DNA of 64,000 bases from Hydrogenophaga intermedia (GTDB lineage Bacteria > Pseudomonadota > Gammaproteobacteria > Burkholderiales > Burkholderiaceae_C), in assembly GCF_023715105.1 (NCBI RefSeq), contig NZ_JAMBNO010000018.1, forward strand, positions 22,902 through 86,901, written 5' to 3'. The notes beneath the pieces were generated by a model. It was not told the DNA's origin and did not search any database. It worked only from the letters and a program-made list of their open reading frames with translations. Position numbers and translations under genes: made by a program. Each line of letters begins with the position of its first letter. Position 1 is the stretch's first letter. Positions 17,806-27,191 of the stretch are shown here, in pieces.

Positions 17806-19188
17806 TCAATGGGCGCTGGCACCGACCACCGCGTCGGGTTTGGCCCGCTTGAGCAGTTCGAGCATGGTGCTCTCGATGCGCTTGAGCGCCTCGGGTGTCT
17901 GACCTTCGAAGCGCAGCACCAGCACCGGTGTGGTGTTGGAGGCGCGGATCAGACCGAAGCCGTCGGGCCAGTCCACGCGCACGCCGTCGATGGTGGACAA
18001 CTGCGCGGGCGCATCGAAGCGCGCGAGATCGACTAGCGTCTTCACCACCGCATGCGGCTCGCCTTCGGCGCAGGCCACGTTGAGCTCGGGCGTGCTGTGG
18101 CTGGTGGGCAGGGCTTCGAGCACCGCGCTGGCGTCGGCGTGGCGGCTCAGGATCTCGAGCAGGCGCGCGCCCGCATAGGTGCCATCGTCGAAACCGAACC
18201 AGCGCTCCTTGAAGAAGATGTGGCCGCTCATTTCACCACCGAGCGGGCTGTCGAGCTCCTTCATGCGCGCCTTGATCAGCGAGTGGCCGGTCTTGTAGAT
18301 GTGTGGCACGCCCCCCGCGGCCTCGATGGCCGGGCCCAGGCGCTGCGAGCACTTCACGTCGTAGATGATGTTGCCACCCGGCACGCGCGAGAGCACGTCC
18401 TGCGCGAACAGGATCATCTGGCGGTCGGGGAAGATGTTGTCGCCCCGCTTGGTGACGATGCCCAGGCGGTCGCCGTCGCCGTCGAACGCGAGGCCGAGTT
18501 CGGCATCGGTCTCGGCCAGCGTGCGGATCAGGTCGCGCAGGTTCTCGGGCTTGCTGGGGTCGGGGTGATGGTTGGGGAAGTTGCCGTCGACCTCGCTGAA
18601 GAGTTCAATCACCTCGCAGCCCAGGGCACGCAAGATCGCCGGTGCCGACGCCCCTGCCACGCCGTTGCCGCAGTCGACCACGATCTTCATCGAGCGCGCG
18701 AGCTTGACATCGCCCACGATGCGGTCACGGTAAGGGCCCTCGATGTTGACGTTGCGCACGCGCCCCCCATCGGCACGCAGGCCACCTTCGCTCTCGATCA
18801 GCTTGCGCAGTGCCTGAATGTCCTCACCGTAGATGGCACGGCCGCCCAGCACCATCTTGAAGCCGTTGTAGTCCTTGGGATTGTGGCTGCCTGTGACCTG
18901 AATGCCACTGTTGCACAGCGTGGCGGCCGCGAAGTACAGCATGGGCGTGGTCACCATGCCGACATCGATCACGTCGATGCCTGCCGCCACCAACCCACGG
19001 ATCAGGGCCGATGACAGCGCCGGCCCGCTCAAGCGTCCGTCGCGTCCCACGGCCACGCTGCGCTCGCCCTGCTGCCGCGCCACGGTGCCAAAGGTCAGAC
19101 CCAGGGCCTCGGCCACACGCTCGTCGAGGGTGCTGGGCACGATGCCGCGCACGTCATAGGCCTTGAAGATGGAGGCGGACACTTGCAT
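17806..19188 (-). CDS. Phosphomannomutase/phosphoglucomutase (AlgC type)
   Basis: A 460-residue alpha-D-phosphohexomutase that interconverts hexose-6- and hexose-1-phosphates, supplying GDP-mannose or UDP-glucose precursors for LPS and exopolysaccharide. Four domains are recognisable: an N-terminal DVRGIVP region, the phosphoserine loop ITVTGSHNP-like (QVTGSHNPKDYNG, near residue 100), the metal loop AFDGDGDRLGIV (near 240), the sugar-binding GGEMSGHIFF (near 320), and the phosphate-binding RASNTTPVLVLRFEG close to the C-terminus. Length matches AlgC (463). ATG 19188 is chosen. A TACAAT hexamer on the minus strand (19225-19230) could be its -10 element. It leads the operon with two glycosyltransferases. 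Confidence 0.9.
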   Translation of the reverse strand: MQVSASIFKAYDVRGIVPSTLDERVAEALGLTFGTVARQQGERSVAVGRDGRLSGPALSSALIRGLVAAGIDVIDVGMVTTPMLYFAAATLCNSGIQVTGSHNPKDYNGFKMVLGGRAIYGEDIQALRKLIESEGGLRADGGRVRNVNIEGPYRDRIVGDVKLARSMKIVVDCGNGVAGASAPAILRALGCEVIELFSEVDGNFPNHHPDPSKPENLRDLIRTLAETDAELGLAFDGDGDRLGIVTKRGDNIFPDRQMILFAQDVLSRVPGGNIIYDVKCSQRLGPAIEAAGGVPHIYKTGHSLIKARMKELDSPLGGEMSGHIFFKERWFGFDDGTYAGARLLEILSRHADASAVLEALPTSHSTPELNVACAEGEPHAVVKTLVDLARFDAPAQLSTIDGVRVDWPDGFGLIRASNTTPVLVLRFEGQTPEALKRIESTMLELLKRAKPDAVVGASAH

Positions 19189-19311
19189 GCAGGGGCTCCC
19201 GTTTCGATTCCACAAAAGCGGCCATTGTAGAAAGCACGTACTTCACCGCGGCGAAGGATCATGTCCGGAAACGGCGAGTCGGGCGGCCCGCCGTGGCCTA
19301 GGATGTACCCC

Positions 19312-20814
19312 ATGGACCAGCCCGAAGCCCTCGACGACGACGCCCGCTACCTGGCGCTGTGCACGCGCGACGCGCGCTTCGATGGCCGCTTCTTCACCGG
19401 CGTCACCTCCACCGGCATCTACTGCCGTCCGGTGTGCTCGGTGCGTACGCCACGGCGCGCCAACTGCCGTTTCTTCGACGGCCCGGCACAGGCCGAGCGC
19501 GCGGGTTTTCGTCCCTGCCTGCGCTGTCGCCCCGAGCTGGCGCCGCAAGCACGCACCTGGAGCACGCAGGACGCTGGCGAACTGCTGGTGCAACACGCCA
19601 GCCGCCTGCTCGACGACCCGGCGCAATGGAGCGGCGACGACGGCCCCGCCATGCAGCGCCTGGCCGCCCGCCTGGGCGTGAGCGATCGACACTTGCGCCG
19701 CGTGTTCGAAGCGCGGCTGGGCGTGTCGCCGTTGCAGGTGCTGCACACACGCCGCCTGCTGGCGGCCAAGCAATTGCTCACCGACACCACCCTGCCGGTG
19801 GGTGCGGTGGCACAGGCCAGCGGCTTTGCGAGCCTGCGACGTTTCAACGCCGCGCTCAAGGAGCGCTACGGCCTGAACCCGCTCGCGCTGCGGCGGCGTG
19901 GCACCGACGTCGGCGGCAGCCGGGCCATCGCATTGGGCTGGCGGCCGCCGTTGGACACCACAGCCATGCTGCGCTTCCTGGCCGATCGACTGCTGCCCGG
20001 CGTGGACGCGATCGACCTTGATGCCTTGCGTTACTGGCGCACGCTGCGCATCACCAGTGGTCACGGTACCCACAGCGGCTGGTTCGGCCTGCAGTTCGAA
20101 CCCGCGCGCCACCGCGTCTGGTTGCACGCCAGCGACGGGCTGTTGCCCGCCCTGCCCGCACTGATCTGGCGCGTTCGAGCGCTGTGCGACCTGGACGCCG
20201 ACCCGCAAGCCATCGATGCCGTGCTGGGCGCGCACTTCCCCGGCGGCACCGGCCTGCGCGTCCCAGGTGCCATCGACGGCTTCGAGCTTGCGGTGCGCGC
20301 GGTGCTGGGCCAGCAGGTCACGGTGGCGGCGGCTCGCACGTTGGCGGCGCGGCTGGTGTCGCGCTTCGGCGAGCCCATCGACACGCCCGACACCGGCCTC
20401 ACGCGCTTGTTCCCGGCGCCCCAGGCACTGGCCGCAGCCGACGCCGACGCGCTCGGCGAACTGGGCATCGTGCGCCAGCGTCAGGGCGCGATCCAGGCCC
20501 TGGCGCGCGCCGTGCACAGCGGCACACTCGACCTCGGCCCGCATGCCGACCCGACACACACCGTTCAGGCGCTGCAAGCCCTGCCCGGCATCGGCGCCTG
20601 GACGGCGCAGTACATCGCCATGCGCGCGCTGCGCTGGCCCGATGCCTGGCCCGCGGGCGACATTGCCTTGCACCACGCGCTGGGCCTGCAGGGCACACCG
20701 CGCGAGCGCGAACGCGCCTGCGAGGCCGCCGCGCAGGCCTGGCGGCCCTGGCGCAGCTACGCCGTGCTGCGTGCCTGGGCCGGTCTGCATCAACCTTCCA
20801 CGAGCACGCCATGA
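19312..20814 (+). CDS. alkA: Ada-AlkA fusion: methylphosphotriester-sensing regulator with 3-methyladenine DNA glycosylase
   Basis: A 500-residue multidomain alkylation-repair protein. With the ATG at 19312 the four zinc-binding cysteines fall at residues 38, 42, 69 and 72, exactly as in E. coli Ada, which supports this start; it also has AGG nine bases upstream. Domains in order: Ada metal-binding methyl-acceptor domain (1-80), AraC-type helix-turn-helix (about 95-190, LGVSDRHLRRVFEARLGVSPLQ), and an AlkA N-domain plus HhH-GPD glycosylase with LPGIGAWTAQYIAMRAL and a following acidic PAGDIALHHALG that holds the catalytic aspartate. The protein should sense alkylated DNA and remove 3-methyladenine. 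The Ada O6-methylguanine transferase domain is missing but is supplied by ogt immediately downstream (ATGA overlap). Confidence 0.93.
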   Translation: MDQPEALDDDARYLALCTRDARFDGRFFTGVTSTGIYCRPVCSVRTPRRANCRFFDGPAQAERAGFRPCLRCRPELAPQARTWSTQDAGELLVQHASRLLDDPAQWSGDDGPAMQRLAARLGVSDRHLRRVFEARLGVSPLQVLHTRRLLAAKQLLTDTTLPVGAVAQASGFASLRRFNAALKERYGLNPLALRRRGTDVGGSRAIALGWRPPLDTTAMLRFLADRLLPGVDAIDLDALRYWRTLRITSGHGTHSGWFGLQFEPARHRVWLHASDGLLPALPALIWRVRALCDLDADPQAIDAVLGAHFPGGTGLRVPGAIDGFELAVRAVLGQQVTVAAARTLAARLVSRFGEPIDTPDTGLTRLFPAPQALAAADADALGELGIVRQRQGAIQALARAVHSGTLDLGPHADPTHTVQALQALPGIGAWTAQYIAMRALRWPDAWPAGDIALHHALGLQGTPRERERACEAAAQAWRPWRSYAVLRAWAGLHQPSTSTP

Positions 20815-21332
20815 AACTGCCCGCCGACCTGCATTGCACCGAGCTTTCCACACCGCTGGGCCAGATGCGCGTGGCCGCCACCGACGATGCGCTGGTGGGC
20901 GTGTGGTTCCACGACCAACGCCACGCGCCCGATGCGGCCGTGGTGCAACGATGGAAGCCGAACCCGGCGCACCCCGTTCTGCGCGAAGCGAGGCAACAAC
21001 TGCTGGCCTACTTCACGCGTCAGCGAACGGTGTTCGATCTGCCGCTGGACCTGTCGACCGGCACGCCGTTCCAGCGCGCGGTGTGGCAGGCGCTGCGCGG
21101 CATCGAGGCTGGCCACACGCTGAGCTATGGCGCGCTCGCGCAACGACTGGATGCACCCAGCGCGGTGCGCGCCGTGGCCGCCGCGGTGGGACGCAACCCG
21201 CTGTCCATCGTGGTGCCCTGCCACCGCGTGCTGGGCGCGCGCGGCGATCTCACCGGCTATGCTGGCGGGCTGCCGCGCAAGGCCGCGCTGCTGCAACTCG
21301 AGGCCGACGCCGCACAACCCCTGCTCGCATGA
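20811..21332 (+). CDS. ogt: Methylated-DNA--protein-cysteine methyltransferase
   Basis: A 173-residue suicide repair protein that moves the methyl group from O6-methylguanine or O4-methylthymine to its own cysteine. The active-site motif PCHRVLG is present with the acceptor at Cys137, preceded by VGRNPLSIVV and followed by GYAGGLPRKAALLQLE, all standard. The DNA-binding helix-turn-helix YGALAQRLDAPSAVRAVA precedes it. It overlaps the Ada-AlkA stop by four bases, so sensor-glycosylase and alkyltransferase are made together, recreating by operon what enterobacterial Ada does with one protein. Confidence 0.95.
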   Translation: MKLPADLHCTELSTPLGQMRVAATDDALVGVWFHDQRHAPDAAVVQRWKPNPAHPVLREARQQLLAYFTRQRTVFDLPLDLSTGTPFQRAVWQALRGIEAGHTLSYGALAQRLDAPSAVRAVAAAVGRNPLSIVVPCHRVLGARGDLTGYAGGLPRKAALLQLEADAAQPLLA

Positions 21333-22240
21333 CCCCGCTCCTCCTGCTCGAATTCATCGTCCTGGCCGCGCTCTGGGGCGCGTCCTTCCTGTTCATGCGC
21401 CTGGGTGCGGCCGAGTTCGGGCCGGTGGCCACGGCGGGGCTGCGCGTGGGCATCGCGGCGCTGTGCCTGCTGCCGGTGTTCCTGCGGCCTGCGGTGTGGC
21501 AAGGCTTCGTGGCGCGTTGGCGGCCCATCCTCATCGTCGGCTTGCTCAATTCGGGGCTGCCCTTCCTGCTGTTCTCGTTCGCGGTGCTGCACATCCCCAC
21601 CGGCATCTCGGCCATCCTCAACGCCACGGTGCCGCTCACCGGCGCGCTGGTGGCCTGGCTCTGGCTGAAGGACCGCCCGGGTGGTTCGCGCGTGCTCGGT
21701 CTGGCAATCGGTTTCGTGGGCGTCACCCTGCTGGTGCTGGGAAAGTCCGGCGTGGATGCGCGTGGCGTGGTGAGCGCGGGTGGCCACGCGATGTCGCTGG
21801 TGGCCATGGGTGCCTGCCTGTTGGCCACGCTGTGCTACGGCGTCGCGGCCAGCTTCACCAAGCGCTACCTCACGGGCGTGCACCCGATGGCTTCGGCCAC
21901 GGGCAGCCAGATCGGCGCCACACTGGCCCTGGCCCTGCCCACCTGGTGGCTGTGGCCTGCGCAGGCACCCGGCGCCGGGGCGTGGCTGGCGGTTGCGGCG
22001 CTGGCCGTGCTGTGCACATCGATCGCCTACATCCTGTACTTCCACCTGATCGAGCGCGCCGGCCCGGCCCGGGCGCTGACCGTGACCTTCCTGATCCCGG
22101 TGTTCGCGCTGTTCTACGGTGCGGTGTTCCTGGGCGAGACGATCAGCGCCTGGATGCTGACCTGCGGCGTCGTGATCGTCTGCGGCACGGCGCTGTCCAC
22201 CGGACTGGTGCGGTTGCGGTGGCTGGAACCGGTGCGTTGA
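21329..22240 (+). CDS. EamA/DMT-family inner-membrane transporter
   Basis: A 303-residue membrane protein with about ten hydrophobic helices in two EamA repeats (first LGASFLFMRLGAAEFGPVATAGLRVG, second CYGVAASFTKRYL to the end with the family's VPVFALFYGAVFLGETIS-like ending). Members export amino acids, nucleobases or other metabolites; the substrate cannot be told. Its ATG overlaps the ogt stop by four bases, so it is the last gene of the alkylation-repair operon, though a functional tie to DNA repair is not obvious. It is convergent with cphA, with 34 bases between the stops. Confidence 0.85.
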   Translation: MTPLLLLEFIVLAALWGASFLFMRLGAAEFGPVATAGLRVGIAALCLLPVFLRPAVWQGFVARWRPILIVGLLNSGLPFLLFSFAVLHIPTGISAILNATVPLTGALVAWLWLKDRPGGSRVLGLAIGFVGVTLLVLGKSGVDARGVVSAGGHAMSLVAMGACLLATLCYGVAASFTKRYLTGVHPMASATGSQIGATLALALPTWWLWPAQAPGAGAWLAVAALAVLCTSIAYILYFHLIERAGPARALTVTFLIPVFALFYGAVFLGETISAWMLTCGVVIVCGTALSTGLVRLRWLEPVR

Positions 22241-22274
22241 GCGCCGATCCACAAGGCGGCATCACACCACTGCG

Positions 22275-24848
22275 TCAGGCCGCCACCGGCTCGGGCTGAA
22301 CGCTGGCCTGCAGGTGGGCCAGCGCAGCCTCCACCTGGTCGACCAGAACGAGACACAGATCGCCCGGTTGCAGCCGCTCCAGCGCCGTGTCGATGGCCTT
22401 GAATTCGCCCTGGATCTCCAGCACGTCGCGCGCGCGCGTGGCGCCCGCCAGCCCCTCGCGCAGCAGCGCAATCACCTCGCCATCGGCACGGCCACGCTGG
22501 CACGCGTCCTGGTAGAGGATCACCTCGTCGAACGCCGCACCCAGGATCTGCGTCTGCTCGCGGATGTCCTGGTCGCGCCGGTCGCCTGCGCCGCTGATGA
22601 CCACCGAGCGGCGGCGCGCCGGCAGCGCCTCGACCGCCTGCACCAATGCGCGCATGGCGTCGGGGTTGTGGCCGTAGTCGGCGATGACGGTGGCGCCGTG
22701 GTGCTCCATCACGTTGAAGCGACCCGGCGCGTTGTGCGAATCGCTCAGGAAGCTCGCCAGGCCGCGACGCACCGCGCCCCAGGACAGGCCGACGCCCCAG
22801 GCCGCGCCGATGGCGGCCATCACGTTGTCCACCTGGAAGCCGATCTGGCCATTGCGCGTGATGGGAATGGCGCGCAGGTCGAAGCGCTCGCTGAAGTCAC
22901 CCTGCTCCACCACCACGCTGCCATCGTCCACATAGACCACGCGGCGGCCCTGCGCGCGGTGTGTGGCCATCACCGGCTGCTGGCGATCGCGCGCGAAGTA
23001 GATCACCTCGCCCGGGCAGTTGTGGATCATGTCGGCCACGATCGGGTCGGCCGCATTGAGCACCGCAAATCCCTGGTCGGCCACGTTCTGCACGATCACG
23101 CGCTTGAGCACCGCGAGGTCCTCGACGGTGGTGATGTAGTTCAGCCCCAGGTGGTCGCCCGCGCCCACGTTGGTGACGACCGCCACCTGGCAGCGGTCGA
23201 AGCCCAGGCCTTCGCGCAGGATGCCGCCGCGGGCCGTCTCGAACACCGCCGCGTCGACGTCGGGGTGGGCCAGCACGTTGCGTGCGCTGCGCGGGCCGGC
23301 GCAGTCACCGCTGTCGGTCTGGCGGCCATTGACGTACACGCCATCGGTGTTGGTCATGCCCACGCCCAGGCCGCTGGCAGCCAGCAGGTGGGCAATCAAA
23401 CGCACGGTGGTGGTCTTGCCGTTGGTGCCGGTCACGGCCACCACGGGAATGCGCCCGTCGTCGCCCGGGGCGAACATGTCGTCGATGACGGCCTTGCCGA
23501 CATCGCGCGGATGGCCGTAGGAGGGCGAGAGGTGCATGCGCAGGCCAGGCGCGGCATTGACCTCGACCACACCACCGGACTGCTCTACCAGCGGGGCAAG
23601 CACGGTTTCGCAGACCACGTCGACACCGCAGATGTCCAGGCCGATCATCTGCGCGGCGGCCACCGCACGCGCGGCCACCTCCGGGTGCACGTCGTCGGTG
23701 ACGTCGGTGGCGGTGCCACCGGTGCTCAGGTTGGCGTTGTTGCGCAACACCACGCGGCGGCCCTTGGCGGGCACGCTGTCGGCCTGCAGGCCCTGCGTGG
23801 CCAGGCAACCCAGGGCGATGTCGTCGAAGCGGATCTTGGTAAGCGCGGTGCCGTGGCCTTCGCCGCGGCGCGGATCGGTGTTCACGCTGTCGACCAGCTC
23901 GCGCACGGTGTGCTCGCCGTCGCCGATGACCTGCGGCGGGTCGCGGCGCGCCGCCGCCACCAGGCGATCACCGACCACGAGCAAACGGTAGTCGCTGCCG
24001 GGCAGGAATTTCTCGACCATCACATCGCCATAGGCAGCGGCACCGGCGAACGCGGCGTCCAGCTGCTCGCGGGTGTTCACGTTCACCGTGACGCCCTTGC
24101 CCTGGTTGCCGTCACGCGGCTTGAGCACCACGGGCAGGCCCACCTCCAGTGCGGCCGCCCAGGCATCGTCGGCGTCGCTCACGGGGCGCCCGGTGGGCAC
24201 CGGTACACCCGCCGCCTGCAGCAAGCGCTTGGTGAGCTCCTTGTCCTGCGCGATCGATTCGGACACCGCGCTGGTGCGGTCCACCTCGGCGGCCTGGATG
24301 CGGCGCGCGCGGCTGCCCCAGCCCAGTTGCACCAGGCTGCCGCTGGTGAGGCGGCGATAAGGAATCCCGCGCGCGACGGCCGCGTTGACGATGGAGCCGG
24401 TGCTGGGCCCCAGGCGCTCGTGTTCGTCGAGCTCACGCAATTCGGCCACCGCCGCGTCGAGGTCGAAATCGCCACCGGCCAGCACGGCCTCGATCAGCGC
24501 ATGGGCGAGGGCCAACGCACGGCGGCCCACGGCCTCCTCGCTGTACTGCACCACCACCTGGTAGACACCCGCATCGACGGTAGCCGAGGTGCGGCTGAAG
24601 GTGACCGGACAGCCGGCCTGCGCCTGCAGCGACAGCGTGGCCACCTCAAGCACGTGGGCCAGCGAGAGGGAGCCGCCGGCCTTGTGCAGCGCGCCGGGGT
24701 GCGGAAACTGCGCGCGCAGCCGCGCCTCGAAACCGGGCAGGCTGGCCAGCGCGCGCTCGTTGTCGTCGCAGCGCACCACCGTCTCGATGGCGGTGTGGCG
24801 GCTCCAGAGGTTGGGCCCGCGCAGGGCCCGGATACGGGTGAGTTCCAT
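22275..24848 (-). CDS. cphA: Cyanophycin synthetase CphA
   Basis: An 857-residue enzyme making the storage polymer multi-L-arginyl-poly-L-aspartate from Asp and Arg with ATP. Three parts are seen: an N-terminal domain (1-160), an ATP-grasp domain (about 215-470; LKPRDGNQGKGVTV, then VVEVNAAPGLRMH) that adds aspartate to the backbone, and a Mur-ligase-like domain from about 470 that adds arginine. The Mur P-loop VTGTNGKTTTVRL is intact, with its lysine at residue 478, and ETARGGILREGLGFD and NVGAGDHLG follow, as in active CphA. It starts one base into the stop of the upstream paralogue (TGATG overlap), so the two are translated together. Confidence 0.95.
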   Translation of the reverse strand: MELTRIRALRGPNLWSRHTAIETVVRCDDNERALASLPGFEARLRAQFPHPGALHKAGGSLSLAHVLEVATLSLQAQAGCPVTFSRTSATVDAGVYQVVVQYSEEAVGRRALALAHALIEAVLAGGDFDLDAAVAELRELDEHERLGPSTGSIVNAAVARGIPYRRLTSGSLVQLGWGSRARRIQAAEVDRTSAVSESIAQDKELTKRLLQAAGVPVPTGRPVSDADDAWAAALEVGLPVVLKPRDGNQGKGVTVNVNTREQLDAAFAGAAAYGDVMVEKFLPGSDYRLLVVGDRLVAAARRDPPQVIGDGEHTVRELVDSVNTDPRRGEGHGTALTKIRFDDIALGCLATQGLQADSVPAKGRRVVLRNNANLSTGGTATDVTDDVHPEVAARAVAAAQMIGLDICGVDVVCETVLAPLVEQSGGVVEVNAAPGLRMHLSPSYGHPRDVGKAVIDDMFAPGDDGRIPVVAVTGTNGKTTTVRLIAHLLAASGLGVGMTNTDGVYVNGRQTDSGDCAGPRSARNVLAHPDVDAAVFETARGGILREGLGFDRCQVAVVTNVGAGDHLGLNYITTVEDLAVLKRVIVQNVADQGFAVLNAADPIVADMIHNCPGEVIYFARDRQQPVMATHRAQGRRVVYVDDGSVVVEQGDFSERFDLRAIPITRNGQIGFQVDNVMAAIGAAWGVGLSWGAVRRGLASFLSDSHNAPGRFNVMEHHGATVIADYGHNPDAMRALVQAVEALPARRRSVVISGAGDRRDQDIREQTQILGAAFDEVILYQDACQRGRADGEVIALLREGLAGATRARDVLEIQGEFKAIDTALERLQPGDLCLVLVDQVEAALAHLQASVQPEPVAA

Positions 24849-27088
24849 CAGGCACTTTCAAGAGGTTCGGTTGTGGTGCTGGCGCGAGCCGTTTCCATGG
24901 CACGGCGCACCGGCGCGAGCGCGATCGGGGCTTCACGCGCGAAGGTCTGCAGGCCGGCGCCCATGAGCTCTGGCGAGATGCCCAGCGCCCAGGCCGCGGC
25001 CAGTGCGGCCAGCAGCACCGGCGCCTTGTCTTCGGCCGACACGTCCTCGCCGAGCGAGACATCGGTGAGCGCGGCCACGGCGCGCTCGCTCTGGCCGTCG
25101 CCCAGCACCACCACGCCATGGCGCAGATACACCGCGCGGCGGTACTGCGCCAGGTGCTCGACGATCACGGGCAGTGCCGGGTCCTGCGCGAAGAAGATCA
25201 CCTCGCCATCGCACAGGGGCGCCATCTCGGCCACCACCGGGTCGGCGGCGTTGAGCACGGCCACGCCATCGGGCAGGACCACGTCGACCTGCGTGCGCAG
25301 CACCTTGAACAGGTGCTCGTCCTCACGGATGTGGAAGGCCTCGAGCGCGGGACTGCCGGTGGCGTCGGTCACCACACCCACGTGGCAGCGGTCGTAGGCC
25401 AGGCCTTCGCTGACGATGGTCAGCGGCGGGTTCTCGAACACGGCGGCCTCGACGCCACGATTCATCAGCAGGCGCTTCGCGGCGCGCGCCTGGGAGAAAT
25501 CGCCGTGCTGCAGCGGGCGGCGCCCCACGAACAGGCCGGCGCGGCAGGCCAGTCCCACCTGCGGTCCATTGAGGTTGGCCAGCCAGGCGATCAGGCGCGC
25601 CACCGCGGTGGTGCCGCGGCTGCCCGCCACGCCCACCACCGGCACGCGACCGCTGTCGCCAGGTGCGAACAAGTGATCGACGATGGCGCGTCCCACCGGG
25701 CGCGGTGTGCCCACGGCCGGCTTGAGGTGCATCAGCAGCCCCGGGCCGGCGTTGACCTCGACGATCGCACCTCCCTGCTCGTGCAGCGGACGCGAAATGT
25801 CTTGCGCAACCAGGTCCACGCCGGCGATGTCGAGCCCGATCACGCGCGCGGCCAGCGCAACCAGGGCGGCCACGTCGGGGTGCACATCGTCGGTGCAATC
25901 GATGGCGTGGTTGCCGTTGCGCATGATCAGCACGCGCTCGCCCTCGGCGGGCACGCTGTCGGTTGACTTGCCCTGGCGCTGCAGTTCCACCGCCACTGCG
26001 GGGTACTCCTCCAGGCGGATGGCGTTGAGCGGGAAGTCTTCGTTGAGGCCGCGGCGCGGGTCGCTGTTGATCTGGCTGTCGATGAGCTGCAGCACCGTGC
26101 TGCGGCCATCGCCCGTCACCCAGGCCTCGTCGCCGCGCGAGGCCGCCACCACACGATCGCCCACCACCAGCAGGCGGTGCTCGAAGCCGCGGATGAACTG
26201 CTCCACGATCACGCCGCTGCCTTCCGCATCGGCCACGGCGAACGCGGCCCGGACTTCCTCGGGGCGCGTGAGTTCGAGCGAGACGCCGCGGCCGTGGTTG
26301 GCATCGGTCGGCTTCACGACCACCGGCAGCCCGATGTCCTGCGCAGCCTCCCAGGCGGCTTCGGGGCTCTCGACCACGCGGCCTTCGGGCACCGGCACGC
26401 CGCAGGCGGCCAGCATGCGCTTGGACAGGTCCTTGTCGCTGGCGATGCTCTCGGCGATCGCGCTGGTGCGGTCGGTCTCGGCCGTCCAGATGCGGCGCTG
26501 GCGCGCGCCGTAGCCCAGCTGCACCAGATTGCCGTCGTTCAATCGGATGTGTGGAATGCGCCGGCCGGTGGCCGCGTCGACGATGCTCGCGGTGCTCGGG
26601 CCAAGGCACAGGTCGTCCACCAGTTCGCGCAGCTCGTGCACCGCGGCCGCCACGTCGAAGTGTCCGCCGTTGACGGCGACCATGAGCAAGTCGTGTCCCA
26701 GCGTGAGGGCGCGTCGCGCCACCTGCTCGTCGCGCGCGCGAAACACCATCTTGTAGACGCCGCGCACCGGTGTGCTGCGGGTCTGGCCGAAGCCGGTCTG
26801 CACGCCCGCCATGTTCTGCAGCTCGATCACCACGTGCTCGAGGATGTGCCCCGCCCACGTGCCTTCACGCAGGCGCTGCAGGAAGCCACCGCGCTCGCCC
26901 ACGCCGCAGTGGTGCTCGATGAGCCCGGGCAGCATGGCCGTCAGGCGCTCGTAGAGGCCGGGCAGTTTGTCCGAAGGAAGGTCTTCGAGTTCGCCGATGT
27001 CGAGCCAGCTCTCGAGCACGGGACGGTAGGTCCAGATGTTGGGCCCGCCGAGATAACTCACGCGCAGGAACCGGATGGGATTCTTCAT
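24848..27088 (-). CDS. Cyanophycin synthetase paralogue (CphA'/CphA2-like) with altered Mur-ligase P-loop
   Basis: A 746-residue paralogue of CphA, about 110 residues shorter. The N-terminal domain and ATP-grasp domain are well kept (VVVKPTDANHGRGVSLEL, IVEVNAGPGLLMHLKP). In the Mur-ligase-like domain the P-loop reads GVAGSRGTTAVARL: the lysine found in CphA is replaced by Thr493, and the next conserved blocks (FENPPLTIVSEGLAYD, GVVTDATGSP) are altered too. It therefore probably lacks the arginine-adding ATPase. Paired cphA genes are known in Ralstonia, Cupriavidus and Burkholderia, and the cyanobacterial CphA2 joins ready-made beta-Asp-Arg dipeptides; either model fits. First gene of the pair, divergent from the ABC gene. 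Confidence 0.88.
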   Translation of the reverse strand: MKNPIRFLRVSYLGGPNIWTYRPVLESWLDIGELEDLPSDKLPGLYERLTAMLPGLIEHHCGVGERGGFLQRLREGTWAGHILEHVVIELQNMAGVQTGFGQTRSTPVRGVYKMVFRARDEQVARRALTLGHDLLMVAVNGGHFDVAAAVHELRELVDDLCLGPSTASIVDAATGRRIPHIRLNDGNLVQLGYGARQRRIWTAETDRTSAIAESIASDKDLSKRMLAACGVPVPEGRVVESPEAAWEAAQDIGLPVVVKPTDANHGRGVSLELTRPEEVRAAFAVADAEGSGVIVEQFIRGFEHRLLVVGDRVVAASRGDEAWVTGDGRSTVLQLIDSQINSDPRRGLNEDFPLNAIRLEEYPAVAVELQRQGKSTDSVPAEGERVLIMRNGNHAIDCTDDVHPDVAALVALAARVIGLDIAGVDLVAQDISRPLHEQGGAIVEVNAGPGLLMHLKPAVGTPRPVGRAIVDHLFAPGDSGRVPVVGVAGSRGTTAVARLIAWLANLNGPQVGLACRAGLFVGRRPLQHGDFSQARAAKRLLMNRGVEAAVFENPPLTIVSEGLAYDRCHVGVVTDATGSPALEAFHIREDEHLFKVLRTQVDVVLPDGVAVLNAADPVVAEMAPLCDGEVIFFAQDPALPVIVEHLAQYRRAVYLRHGVVVLGDGQSERAVAALTDVSLGEDVSAEDKAPVLLAALAAAWALGISPELMGAGLQTFAREAPIALAPVRRAMETARASTTTEPLESA

Positions 27089-27191
27089 GGTGGGGTTGTC
27101 GTGTCAGCACAGCGTGCCTGCATTCGGCGCATCCCGGACAATGCGGGCTCGCCAATACGCGCCCTGACAATTGCCGGAAACATCCGCTTCA

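Noticed and set aside
22314..25397. A 1027-codon plus-strand frame opposite the cyanophycin synthetase genes
   Set aside because: His-, Val- and Ala-rich antisense shadow of cphA; no domain pattern, while the minus strand carries complete enzyme motifs.
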